A DNA stretch of 5,675 nt from Chloroflexota bacterium (GCA_008501785.1 QQUD01000407.1:1-5675), one strand, 5' to 3'. Positions 1 to 5,675 are shown, counted from the stretch's first letter. Program-made: numbers and translations. The notes: a model not told the origin generated them from the letters alone.

Positions 1-1
1 A

Positions 2-502
2 CTGAAATATCGACACCCGCATGTGTGGGGAGATTGGAATGTAGCGGACAGTGAGGAAGTGGTGCTGAACTGGGAAATGTTGAAGGAGAAAGAGAAGGGG
101 GATAATGGCCCGGTTTCTTTATTGGACAATATTCCGGTATCAATGCCTGCCCTAGCACGTTCGCAGAAAATTCAGCGACGGGTGAAGAAGGTTGGTTTTG
201 ATTGGCCTGATATTTCTGGGGTATATGGGAAGCTGGCAGAAGAGATTGGCGAATTGAAAGCTGCCAAAACACCAGCGGAGCAAATGGCAGAATTTGGTGA
301 TATATTGTTTGCGGCGGTGAATGTGGCGCGATGGTTGGATGTGGATGCGGAGAGTGCGCTGCGGGAAGCAAATTTGCGTTTTGGGCGACGTTTTCGTCGT
401 GTAGAACAATTAGCTAAGGAGCGCGGGCTAGATTTGTCTGAAATGGATTTGGATGGGTTGGAAGCAATTTGGCAGGAAGTTAAGCGGGAATTGAATGATT
501 AA
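2..502 (+). CDS. mazG: MazG nucleoside triphosphate pyrophosphohydrolase, C-terminal part (5' end outside window)
   Basis: MazG hydrolyses (d)NTPs to the monophosphate and pyrophosphate in the cytoplasm, removing aberrant nucleotides and, in some bacteria, affecting (p)ppGpp levels. About 166 residues are visible. The frame is open to the left edge, and the first residues read LKYRHPHVWGDW, the RHPHVF-type motif that ends the N-terminal MazG domain. A GTG at 23 lies inside this motif and is therefore not the start. Next comes the conserved linker (NWE, then SLLDNIP, PALARSQKIQRR, VGFDW), then the C-terminal catalytic MazG domain. Its metal-binding acidic residues are in LAEEIGEL (around visible residues 78-85) and EFGDILFA (97-104). 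The end, FGRRFRRVEQLAKERGL followed by a helix ending QEVKREL, matches the E. coli MazG C-terminus closely. The gene ends at a normal TAA and converges on the minus-strand operon across a long inverted repeat. The family assignment is secure; the N-terminal half cannot be judged. Confidence 0.96.
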   Translation: MKYRHPHVWGDWNVADSEEVVLNWEMLKEKEKGDNGPVSLLDNIPVSMPALARSQKIQRRVKKVGFDWPDISGVYGKLAEEIGELKAAKTPAEQMAEFGDILFAAVNVARWLDVDAESALREANLRFGRRFRRVEQLAKERGLDLSEMDLDGLEAIWQEVKRELND

Positions 503-540
503 GGGTTTGCAACAAATTGTGGCTTGATAACTTAATGATG

Positions 541-614
541 GCAACAGCGGATAAGAGTAAGGAACGGATGGAGAAAGAGGATAGTATCCGTTCCTTACTC
601 TTATCCATTGTTGC
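541..614. repeat. Long near-perfect inverted repeat between convergent genes (possible bidirectional terminator)
   Basis: The left arm (541-569) and right arm (586-614) are reverse complements over 29 positions with two differences: a G·U-compatible pair (547/608) and one mismatch (548/607). The loop is 16 nt (570-585). The core GGATAAGAGTAAGGAACGGAT (549-569) pairs perfectly with 586-606. The element fills most of the gap between the mazG stop (502) and the opposing gene, whose TAG stop (614-616) starts on the last base of the repeat. Either strand would form a very stable RNA hairpin, so a stop for both converging transcripts is plausible. However, neither strand has a U-tract after the stem, so it is not a textbook intrinsic terminator. 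A small palindromic repeat element (MITE- or REP-like) is an alternative. The repeat is certain; its role is not. Confidence 0.85.
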
Positions 615-1963
615 TAGCGCAACCCTGAGAGCTGGAAGCTTTGGGAGAGGACATTGAAAACGGCCGTTTCCACCATTGGCCTTTGATAGGTTACTGCAAA
701 TTGTAATGTTTGCCCAGCAGGCACTGACCATGGGAAGGGTGGATTTGTGGCAACTAACAAATAATTGGAGCCATCTGGTGAAGTCAACGAAATGTCGGTT
801 TCCGTAATGACGATGGGCTGGTTGTTTAAATTCGTGACCTGACCTGTGAGAATCAGGCTGGTTAAATCGCTGGCGACATCTGCTTGCAGCAATGTGATGC
901 TTGTACTGGCTGCCGCTGCAGATGGACTGCCGGTAAATGGCAAGTTTACTTGGATTTGTGCCCCTGTATCAGACCTGGCCACGACCCAATTCATTGTTTC
1001 GCTGCTTAATCCCAACGGAATTTGATAACCGGCAGTCGCTTGCATGACCTGCCCGGAATTCAAAAAGCCATTCAGTGCTGGAAAATTGCCTATCTGGCTG
1101 GCGGTTGGATTGAGGGCGTATTGGTTGCCGATGTTGTCAATTAAGGTTAATCGCAATAAATTGCTATCAAACGCAGTCAATCCTACATTTTGAATTTCGT
1201 AGTCAATCTGGAAAAATGCAAACCCGTTGGGCACTTCGGCCCGATCTGGCATGTAGGATACGCTGGGGACGGAAATTTGAATGTTGTCGAGCTGGGCCGA
1301 TTCACCTAATTGAATGATGTTGCTTTGTCCGGCTGTGGCTTCAGAGACAAGGTAACGGCCGTTAACAACCAATCGCTCATTCCCTTCATCGCCGATCATG
1401 AGCAGCGTCACTCCTGGCGTTCGCTGTGCAAATACATTTTGATCGACGGTCGAAACCAGCTGCCTATTGTCAAATGAAAAGGTGTAACTGACGCCGCCGC
1501 GCGTGGTTAGCGTCATTTCGTCACCGGGCTGCAACCCTTCTAACAAGGCGCGGTTGTCGTCGCTGCTGGGAATGCCCACGACGTAATTGACGATGCTGCC
1601 GAAGACCCAAACGGCCGTATCTTCATCTTCCAGATTTGGATTCCAGGCTTGATCCGCTGCAATTGCTTGTGTCTGCATCGTAAACGAACGACCACCTAAT
1701 GCCAGTGTAACTGGCGTATCAGTTGTTACCGTAATTGTTGAATTGCCATCTATACCCACAACCAAGGGTTCATTAAGCGCACTGCCAACTCCGGTGGGAA
1801 ACGGTGTCAGGGTGGGATCGCTTGCTGCATTTTCACCGGTCGGGCGCAACAATAGGATAAGCAAAATAATGACAGTCAGCAGTGCTAGACCCGCAACCGC
1901 AGCCAATATAACAACGCTGCGATTTGCAAAAATGTTTTGTTTCGGTGTTTCTGGAGATGTCAT
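614..1963 (-). CDS. Membrane-anchored protein with degenerate sortase-like domain and two Ig/DUF4352-like domains
   Basis: 449 residues; specific function not recognised. Seen: a 15-residue N-terminal tail, one strong hydrophobic segment (about 16-39) and a short PTLTPFPT linker (50-57), so most of the protein should lie outside the membrane. Region 66-206 resembles a sortase beta-barrel: RALLEGLQPGDEMTL (138-152) matches the 'L..LKPGDEI' strand, and TLLMIGDEGNERLVV (186-200) matches the sortase TLITC...R.VV block. The catalytic Cys position is Ile190 and no His is present; the Arg equivalent (R197) remains. The whole protein has no Cys, no His and one Lys (K8). Region 213-340 looks like a DUF4352/Telokin-type Ig domain (FFQIDYEIQNVG, then LTLIDNIGNQYALN). 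Region 353-448 is a second beta-sandwich (ILTGQVTNLNNQPIVI). The ATG at 1963 is supported by AAGGA five bases upstream, overlapping the stop of the preceding gene 8 bp away, so translation is probably coupled. The sortase resemblance is an inference by eye; a non-catalytic scaffold or adhesin role is a guess. Confidence 0.85.
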   Translation of the reverse strand: MTSPETPKQNIFANRSVVILAAVAGLALLTVIILLILLLRPTGENAASDPTLTPFPTGVGSALNEPLVVGIDGNSTITVTTDTPVTLALGGRSFTMQTQAIAADQAWNPNLEDEDTAVWVFGSIVNYVVGIPSSDDNRALLEGLQPGDEMTLTTRGGVSYTFSFDNRQLVSTVDQNVFAQRTPGVTLLMIGDEGNERLVVNGRYLVSEATAGQSNIIQLGESAQLDNIQISVPSVSYMPDRAEVPNGFAFFQIDYEIQNVGLTAFDSNLLRLTLIDNIGNQYALNPTASQIGNFPALNGFLNSGQVMQATAGYQIPLGLSSETMNWVVARSDTGAQIQVNLPFTGSPSAAAASTSITLLQADVASDLTSLILTGQVTNLNNQPIVITETDISLTSPDGSNYLLVATNPPFPWSVPAGQTLQFAVTYQRPMVETAVFNVLSQSFQLSGLR

Positions 1964-2286
1964 AAAAATCCTTAAGGAATGCCAATCGGCAACGGTTGAG
2001 GCGCGACTCGCACGAGAATTTCGCTGTTAGAAGCCAGCACAACCTGGCTGTAATTCAAAAATGGCACATCCACTCGCACGGCTCCACCTGCTTCGATATT
2101 GCTAAACTGGGCTATGCCAGCCTCGTTTGTGTAGCCAAAGGCAATTAACCCACCGGTGGCATTATCGTACAGCGCAACGGCTGCGTCCATGATGCCTTCG
2201 ATTTGCTCGGGCAGATTGTTGTTGTTGCTGTCGTAGTAGAGGGTGACATTGACTGTAAGGGCTTGGGTGCTGCCGGAAACGGCCGT
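660..2286. repeat. Four dispersed copies of the palindrome ACGGCCGT
   Basis: Exact copies lie at 660-667, 1355-1362, 1611-1618 and 2279-2286, and I found none elsewhere in the window. All are inside coding sequence of the two envelope genes. Three are read as ACG GCC GTT (Thr-Ala-Val) and one in another frame, as AAC GGC CGT (Asn-Gly-Arg). Three extend to ACGGCCGTTT on the minus strand. Function unknown. Confidence 0.6.
1969..1973 (-). promoter_or_regulatory. Shine-Dalgarno AAGGA overlapping the upstream stop codon
   Basis: Read on the minus strand, AAGGA shares bases with the TAA stop (1972-1974) of the preceding gene and is followed by five T residues and the ATG at 1963-1961. This fixes the start of the 449-aa protein and indicates co-transcription, probably with translational coupling, of the two envelope genes. 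Confidence 0.8.
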
Positions 2287-3810
2287 TGATGTGGGCAATG
2301 GTTGAATATTGATCACAGCAGGTGTAGGTGGCACTGGTGTCAAAACTGATAAATCAATTGGCGTTGGTGTGGGTACTGGCGTTGGAAACTCAAACGGTGT
2401 TGGTGTCGGCACGGGTGTGTTTACAGTGCCTCCGCCAGTTCCAGATGATGGAATAAATGTCGCTGTGGGCGTAGGTGTTGAGGTGGCAATAATCGCTGTA
2501 CAACGGGCTGAATAGGTGTGTAAAGATGCTTCTTCGTACGGTGGTGGGTTTTCTGGGCCGATCATCGCATACAGCCAACCTTTGTAGGTGGATAGAAATT
2601 CCACTTTACTACTGGGATCACCTACCGCACGGTCTGCGTTTCCAATCCACGGGCTAAAGGGCTGCTGATCTTGGTTATACAAAATGATGTTTGTATCTGT
2701 CACCGCCGATAGATCAAACGTTTCACACGTATACAAAACACCGGGCAACACCCACATCTTCAGAATATCAGTATCTTGCTCGCTGCCATTGGCAGGTACA
2801 AACGTCAGAGCAACCTCTTCACCAACCCCAACCAAACAAGCCGTATCAAAGGTGCTGTTAAATTCACAATCATCTTGTTCCGGATCTTGCGTATTAGTTG
2901 GCGTCGGTGTTAATTCTTCGATTTCATCAACTTGAATACAGTATGATTTACCTGTTGGATCAGAGGGGTCTACATTTGTAACTTCCACATAATAAAATCC
3001 ATTTTTCTCAGCCAGAATAGTGACTTCAGATGCTTGCTCATTTATAGTGCCACTGTCATCATTTGAAGCAATTTGATTGAGTGCTGGGTCAAATACACGA
3101 ATAAATGTATCCAATCCTGAAGTAAGATCTGTTGTAAAAATCTTATAGGAGCGGTTTTTCTTGGCATTAAATTGGAAATAATCGACATCACCGATAGGCC
3201 ATAATGTTAGATCGCATATTTTGTCATTTAAATTTGTGGTAGAGGCATCTCCCGCTGTATCGTTCGGTTCACTGCTATCTGCAAATATAACCGGTGTTGA
3301 TGTTTCTTCAGGCTGATCATTCTCATTAATTTGAATAATCGTAGTCTGTGGGGATACAAACCTTACACTAGACCCTTTTAAGTCATAAAGAGTAAGCGAA
3401 AATTGCTCATCAGGTTCTTCTATTGTGTCACCTTTAATAGTTATTGAAATAGGCTTAGTTTTAGCAGTTGCTGTGAAAGGATCAAAAACTAAAGTTCCTG
3501 TAATGAATTCATAATCAGAACCCTGAATAGCTGTACCATTCACTGTGGTGTATGAAACTGTAATTGTTTTGGTACCTGTCTGGGGAGTCGTGTTTGTAAC
3601 AATAACATCGATTTCAATAAATTTGTCTACCGATCCCTCATTTGTTTTAAAGGAAGCTGTCTCCAATGAAACAGATGCTTGCTCTGATTGGGCAGCAACT
3701 GATTGAACTTCAAAAAAGCGAAATTGTTTATAGATGGGAAACAAAACAATTAAAATATAAGTTGCTGCTAATAAAATAACAGTTGAAATTGGCACAACTT
3801 TTTTGTTCAT
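1972..3810 (-). CDS. Exported multidomain surface protein: Calx-beta, PPC, PPC-like, Pro/Thr linker, Cna-B/SdrD-like C-terminus
   Basis: 612 residues from the chosen ATG; no named family as a whole. Domains in order: basic N-terminus (MNKK) and hydrophobic segment (about 5-27), a signal anchor or signal peptide. Calx-beta domain (about 46-163), with GTAIQGSDYEFITGTLVF and the acidic EEPDEQFSLTL typical of this Ca2+-binding fold. Bacterial pre-peptidase C-terminal (PPC) domain (178-294): SEPNDTAGDA, GDVDYFQF and FYYVEV. A second, divergent PPC-like region (313-437). A Thr/Pro-rich linker (440-510). A C-terminal Cna-B/SdrD-like sandwich (517-601) with an Asp/Asn-rich loop (YYDSNNNNLPEQIEGI). 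Six cysteines at 199, 291, 315, 325, 362 and 437 could form disulfides outside the cell. No LPXTG motif or enzyme signature was seen. The frame stays open to a TTG at 3915, but that codon coincides with the predicted -35 box, so the ATG at 3810 is preferred despite only a weak SD (GAGAAGAG). First gene of the envelope operon. Adhesion or matrix function is inferred from the domains only. Confidence 0.88.
   Translation of the reverse strand: MNKKVVPISTVILLAATYILIVLFPIYKQFRFFEVQSVAAQSEQASVSLETASFKTNEGSVDKFIEIDVIVTNTTPQTGTKTITVSYTTVNGTAIQGSDYEFITGTLVFDPFTATAKTKPISITIKGDTIEEPDEQFSLTLYDLKGSSVRFVSPQTTIIQINENDQPEETSTPVIFADSSEPNDTAGDASTTNLNDKICDLTLWPIGDVDYFQFNAKKNRSYKIFTTDLTSGLDTFIRVFDPALNQIASNDDSGTINEQASEVTILAEKNGFYYVEVTNVDPSDPTGKSYCIQVDEIEELTPTPTNTQDPEQDDCEFNSTFDTACLVGVGEEVALTFVPANGSEQDTDILKMWVLPGVLYTCETFDLSAVTDTNIILYNQDQQPFSPWIGNADRAVGDPSSKVEFLSTYKGWLYAMIGPENPPPYEEASLHTYSARCTAIIATSTPTPTATFIPSSGTGGGTVNTPVPTPTPFEFPTPVPTPTPIDLSVLTPVPPTPAVINIQPLPTSTAVSGSTQALTVNVTLYYDSNNNNLPEQIEGIMDAAVALYDNATGGLIAFGYTNEAGIAQFSNIEAGGAVRVDVPFLNYSQVVLASNSEILVRVAPQPLPIGIP
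2347..2418 (-). repeat. Two tandem 36-bp units encoding a 12-residue Thr/Pro repeat
   Basis: Within the Pro/Thr linker of the 612-aa protein, the encoded sequence TPVPTPTPFEFP (2383-2418) is followed directly by TPVPTPTPIDLS (2347-2382). The eight-residue core is identical, while several codons differ synonymously, so the duplication is not very recent. It sits in a longer Thr/Pro-rich stretch (about 2281-2493), which reads as GGTGTTGGTGT-type sequence on the + strand. This is an extended spacer between the PPC-like region and the C-terminal sandwich. Confidence 0.8.
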
Positions 3811-3886
3811 ATGCTTGACGCTCTTCTCGTTTAATTTAGGCAGAGACCAAATTGAAATTTGCTTTATAACATAAATTATTAATGAG

Positions 3887-3915
3887 ATTATAAGATTTGC
3901 AAACCACAATAGCAA
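3887..3915 (-). promoter_or_regulatory. Sigma70-like promoter of the envelope operon
   Basis: On the minus strand, TTGCTA (3915-3910) is separated by exactly 17 bases from a perfect TATAAT (3892-3887). Four of six bases match the -35 consensus TTGACA. Transcription would begin near 3880, leaving a leader of about 70 nt before the ATG at 3810. The site lies just downstream of the clpP terminator palindrome, which fits an independent transcription unit. The surrounding sequence is very AT-rich, which raises the chance of accidental matches. Confidence 0.6.
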
Positions 3916-3948
3916 ATTGAATCTGAGCTATTCGATTTGAAATTAAAG

Positions 3949-3984
3949 AAAAAGGGGTTCCCGTTTAAACGGGAACCCCTTTTT
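3949..3984 (-). terminator. Intrinsic terminator of clpP (perfect 36-bp palindrome)
   Basis: An exact palindrome centred between 3966 and 3967, with 18-bp half-sites and GTTTAAAC at the centre. On the minus strand, an A-run and GC-rich stem are followed by a T-run (TTTTTCTTTAATTT), starting 27 bases past the clpP stop codon. This is a classical rho-independent terminator. The structure is symmetric, so it could also stop + strand transcripts, but no + strand gene runs into it. It separates clpP from the envelope operon. Confidence 0.93.
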
Positions 3985-4011
3985 TGCTTGTTTGATTGGT
4001 TGGCAATTAGA

Positions 4012-4632
4012 TTAGCTGCCGTTTGCTGCTGCATTTGCTGGATTGTTTAATACTTCATCAACTAGTCCATATTCCATTGCTTGTTGGGCACTCATGTACA
4101 AATCGCGGTCTGTGTCTTCTTCGATTTTAGTGACAGTTTGACCGGTATGGTCGGCTAAAATTCCGTTGAGGGTGGTGCGCAAGCGAAGAATTTCCTGGGC
4201 TTGGATGGCAATGTCGGAAGCCTGACCTTGTGCGCCGCCTAGGGGCTGGTGCATGTGGATGGTGGCGTTGGGCAATGCGTAACGCATGCCTTTGGTGCCT
4301 GCGGTTAACAGCACGGTGCCAAAACTGGCGGTGAAGCCGACTGCTACGGTGGAAACGGGGCATTCAACTTGCTGCATCGTATCGTAAATGGCCATGCCTG
4401 CATATACCTGACCACCTGGGCTGTTGATGTACATGCGAATTGGTTTTGCTGGGTCTTCGCGAGCCAGAAACAGCAGTTGGGCTACAGTCAGATTGGCAAT
4501 TTGATCGTTGATCGGGGTTCCCAAAATGATGATACGTTCCCGCAGCAATAAGGAAAAGATGTCAAAAGCACGTTCACCACGGCCGGTTGATTCGATAACC
4601 ATTGGAACCATGGACGTTGGAATATTCATCAT
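4012..4632 (-). CDS. clpP: ATP-dependent Clp protease proteolytic subunit ClpP
   Basis: 206 residues, the usual length. ClpP is the cytoplasmic serine peptidase that forms a double-heptamer chamber and degrades proteins fed in by ClpX, ClpA or ClpC ATPases. Catalytic residues are all present: Ser103 in GFTASFG, His128 in HMHQPLGG and Asp177 in DTDRDLY. Other family marks are INSPGG (70-74), [20 protein letters not shown] and GQASDI. The N-terminus [18 protein letters not shown] is typical, with a short removable leader of about seven residues likely. Two ATG codons are adjacent (4632 and 4629); the first lies seven bases after AAGGAG. It follows tig at 114 bp and is closed by a strong terminator, so clpX is not directly downstream. 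Assignment is secure. Confidence 0.98.
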   Translation of the reverse strand: MMNIPTSMVPMVIESTGRGERAFDIFSLLLRERIIILGTPINDQIANLTVAQLLFLAREDPAKPIRMYINSPGGQVYAGMAIYDTMQQVECPVSTVAVGFTASFGTVLLTAGTKGMRYALPNATIHMHQPLGGAQGQASDIAIQAQEILRLRTTLNGILADHTGQTVTKIEEDTDRDLYMSAQQAMEYGLVDEVLNNPANAAANGS

Positions 4633-4639
4633 GATTGAT

Positions 4640-4645
4640 CTCCTT
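4640..4645 (-). promoter_or_regulatory. clpP Shine-Dalgarno sequence AAGGAG
   Basis: A near-consensus AAGGAG on the minus strand with a 7-base spacer to the ATG at 4632. It decides in favour of the first of two adjacent ATG codons. A T-rich tract (TTTTTGTTTTTTTT, 4666-4653) precedes it in the leader. Confidence 0.85.
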
Positions 4646-4680
4646 AGCGCTCAAAAAAAACAAAAATTATTAAATTCAAT

Positions 4681-4712
4681 ATTGCCAGCTTTTTGCATAA
4701 AAAGCTGGCAAT
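4681..4712 (-). terminator. Hairpin in the tig-clpP spacer (possible terminator or attenuator)
   Basis: The arms 4681-4694 and 4699-4712 are perfect 14-bp reverse complements around a 4-base loop, with GCCAGC/GCTGGC as the GC part. On the minus strand the stem begins 34 bases after the tig stop and is followed by AT-rich but not pure T sequence. It may terminate or partly attenuate tig transcripts before clpP, or stabilise the 3' end of the tig message. I found no convincing clpP promoter in the remaining spacer, which leaves read-through from tig possible. Confidence 0.6.
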
Positions 4713-4746
4713 TTAGTGAGTGTAGCCCGTGCGTGTTAGATTTTCG

Positions 4747-5675
4747 TTATTCTTCTTCGTCTGTGGCGGATTCGCTCACGTCCGTTTCATCTTCGAGAGC
4801 ATCCAGGTCGGGTGCGTTGCCGCTGAGAATGGCTTTAATGCGATCCTGGGCTTTTTCCATCAAGATTTCGCTACTAATCATATCAAATCCGTAGCCGCTG
4901 CGATAGTAGTTGCCCATGCTTTCCTGAAGTTCTTTGTTATCTCCAAATGCGGCAACGCGTTCTTCGATGTAGCCGTCAACGTCTTCCGCATTCACGGTGA
5001 GTTTTTCTTCCAGGACGAATTGACGGAGAGCCAATTGGCGCTTCAGTCGCTCAGTGGCTGAGTCGCGGAAGTCTTCGCGCATGTCGGATTCTTGTTTGCC
5101 TTGCAGTTTGAGGAAGTCTTCCCATTCCCAGCCGGTGCGCTGTGCTTGGCTTTTGAAGGATTCCATCATGGTATCGATTTCGCTCTCAACGGCGGCTGGT
5201 GGGTAAACCATTTCGGCATCTTTGAGCAATTCATCGATCATGTCTTCGATCATTTGATTTTTTGCTTCGCTTTCTGCCTGGGTTTGCAACTGTTCTTTAA
5301 GACCGACGCGCAGTTCTTCGACTGTTTCATAGTCGCCTTCTTCTTTGGCGAGTTCGTTGTCTAGTTCGGGAACTTCACGACTTTGCACGTTGAGGATTTC
5401 GATTTTGAATTCGGCTTCTTTGCCAGCTAATTCTTCGTCATCGTAATCTTCGGGGAAAGTGAAGGTGAATTCTTTTTCGTCACCGGTGTTGAGGCCAACC
5501 AGATTGTCTACGAATGGGGTTCCTGGGAACACTTTTTCGCCGTCAGCGATCAGATCGACGCGATCTTCGCTGAAGATGACGCGATTCATAGCTTCTTCGA
5601 CGATTTCTTGGACATCTGCTTCGGTTTCGTCTGTTTCGGTTGATTCGGTGTCTGCTGTTTCAGGTTCGTCGGAAA
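4747..5675 (-). CDS. tig: Trigger factor (ribosome-associated chaperone / PPIase), C-terminal part (5' end outside window)
   Basis: Trigger factor binds the ribosome exit tunnel and helps nascent chains fold. 308 residues are visible and the frame is open to the right edge, so the ATG at 5589 is internal. The first 28 residues are strikingly acidic (13 Asp/Glu, many Thr). After them comes the second half of the FKBP-type PPIase domain: GEKVFPGTPFVDNLVGLNTGDE aligns with 'MIPGFEDGIKGHKAGEE' of E. coli TF, then FTFPEDYDDEELAGKEAEFKI. The C-terminal chaperone domain starts at REVPELDNELAKE and is mostly helical, ending in an acidic tail (ETDVSESATDEEE). The ribosome-binding domain is beyond the window. 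The acidic stretch replaces the usual short loop of the PPIase domain, so it appears to be a lineage insertion. Upstream of clpP, the common order. Confidence 0.95.
   Translation of the reverse strand, partial: SDEPETADTESTETDETEADVQEIVEEAMNRVIFSEDRVDLIADGEKVFPGTPFVDNLVGLNTGDEKEFTFTFPEDYDDEELAGKEAEFKIEILNVQSREVPELDNELAKEEGDYETVEELRVGLKEQLQTQAESEAKNQMIEDMIDELLKDAEMVYPPAAVESEIDTMMESFKSQAQRTGWEWEDFLKLQGKQESDMREDFRDSATERLKRQLALRQFVLEEKLTVNAEDVDGYIEERVAAFGDNKELQESMGNYYRSGYGFDMISSEILMEKAQDRIKAILSGNAPDLDALEDETDVSESATDEEE

Noticed and set aside
541..614. The inverted repeat considered as an insertion sequence end or CRISPR repeat
   Set aside because: There is only one pair of arms with a 16-base loop, no transposase, no clear target-site duplication, and no repeat-spacer periodicity.
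480..731. A minus-strand frame of 83 codons covering the large inverted repeat
   Set aside because: It overlaps the 3' end of the 449-aa gene in another frame and the end of mazG. It has no plausible SD or domain, and its sequence is partly hairpin.
2309..2515. A + strand frame encoding a Gly/Val-rich repetitive peptide
   Set aside because: It is the antisense reading of the Thr/Pro-rich linker in the 612-aa protein. The repeat pattern follows from ACA/CCA codons on the other strand, and no ribosome binding site or independent family signal is seen.
1972..3810. The 612-aa protein considered as a secreted peptidase, because PPC domains often follow peptidases
   Set aside because: No catalytic domain of any peptidase class is visible. 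The N-terminal part is a Calx-beta domain and the rest is binding or linker sequence.
4508..5364. Several + strand open frames opposite clpP and tig
   Set aside because: They overlap two secure minus-strand genes, have odd composition (runs of Phe opposite Glu/Lys codons) and match no family I recognise.
1..5675. tRNA, rRNA or riboswitch genes
   Set aside because: No cloverleaf-like segment or conserved rRNA sequence was seen in the intergenic regions, which are short (8 to about 200 bp) and are explained by hairpins, the promoter and leaders.

Overview
The window looks like chromosomal DNA from a free-living bacterium, most probably a Chloroflexota member (Anaerolineae-like). This is an inference from three things: the Thr/Pro-rich 'PTPTP' linkers in an envelope protein, the single-pass proteins carrying beta-sandwich domains, and a trigger factor with an acidic insert in its PPIase domain. 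No rRNA or other phylogenetic marker is present. I see no mobile element, CRISPR array or tRNA.

Layout, left to right. (1) The 3' part of mazG on the + strand (2-502), cut by the window edge. (2) A short convergent intergenic region dominated by a 29-bp-arm near-perfect inverted repeat (541-614), which touches the stop codon of the gene facing mazG. (3) A two-gene minus-strand unit, read from 3810 down to 614. Its first gene encodes a 612-aa exported protein (membrane segment or signal, Calx-beta, PPC, second PPC-like region, Pro/Thr linker, Cna-B/SdrD-like C-terminus). Eight bases further on is a 449-aa membrane-anchored protein whose first extracytoplasmic domain resembles a sortase fold without catalytic residues, followed by two Ig/DUF4352-like domains. 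A consensus-like promoter lies just upstream (3887-3915). (4) A perfect 36-bp palindrome with T-tracts (3949-3984), the terminator of clpP. (5) clpP on the minus strand (4012-4632) with a strong Shine-Dalgarno sequence. (6) A 114-bp spacer with a 14-bp-stem hairpin. (7) The 3' two-thirds or so of tig (trigger factor), minus strand, running off the right edge.

Functionally, tig and clpP form the common protein-quality-control pair (nascent-chain chaperone and protease), but clpX does not follow clpP. MazG is a housekeeping NTP pyrophosphohydrolase. The accessory part is the two-gene envelope operon, most likely co-transcribed and displayed at the cell surface. Its most interesting product is the 449-aa protein. 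It contains no cysteine and no histidine at all, so if the sortase-like domain is real it must be a non-catalytic scaffold. Base composition changes strongly inside the operon, from about 22-37% GC in sampled 60-base blocks at the 5' end of the first gene to about 52-58% further along. Four copies of the 8-bp palindrome ACGGCCGT lie within 1.6 kb of its 3' part.
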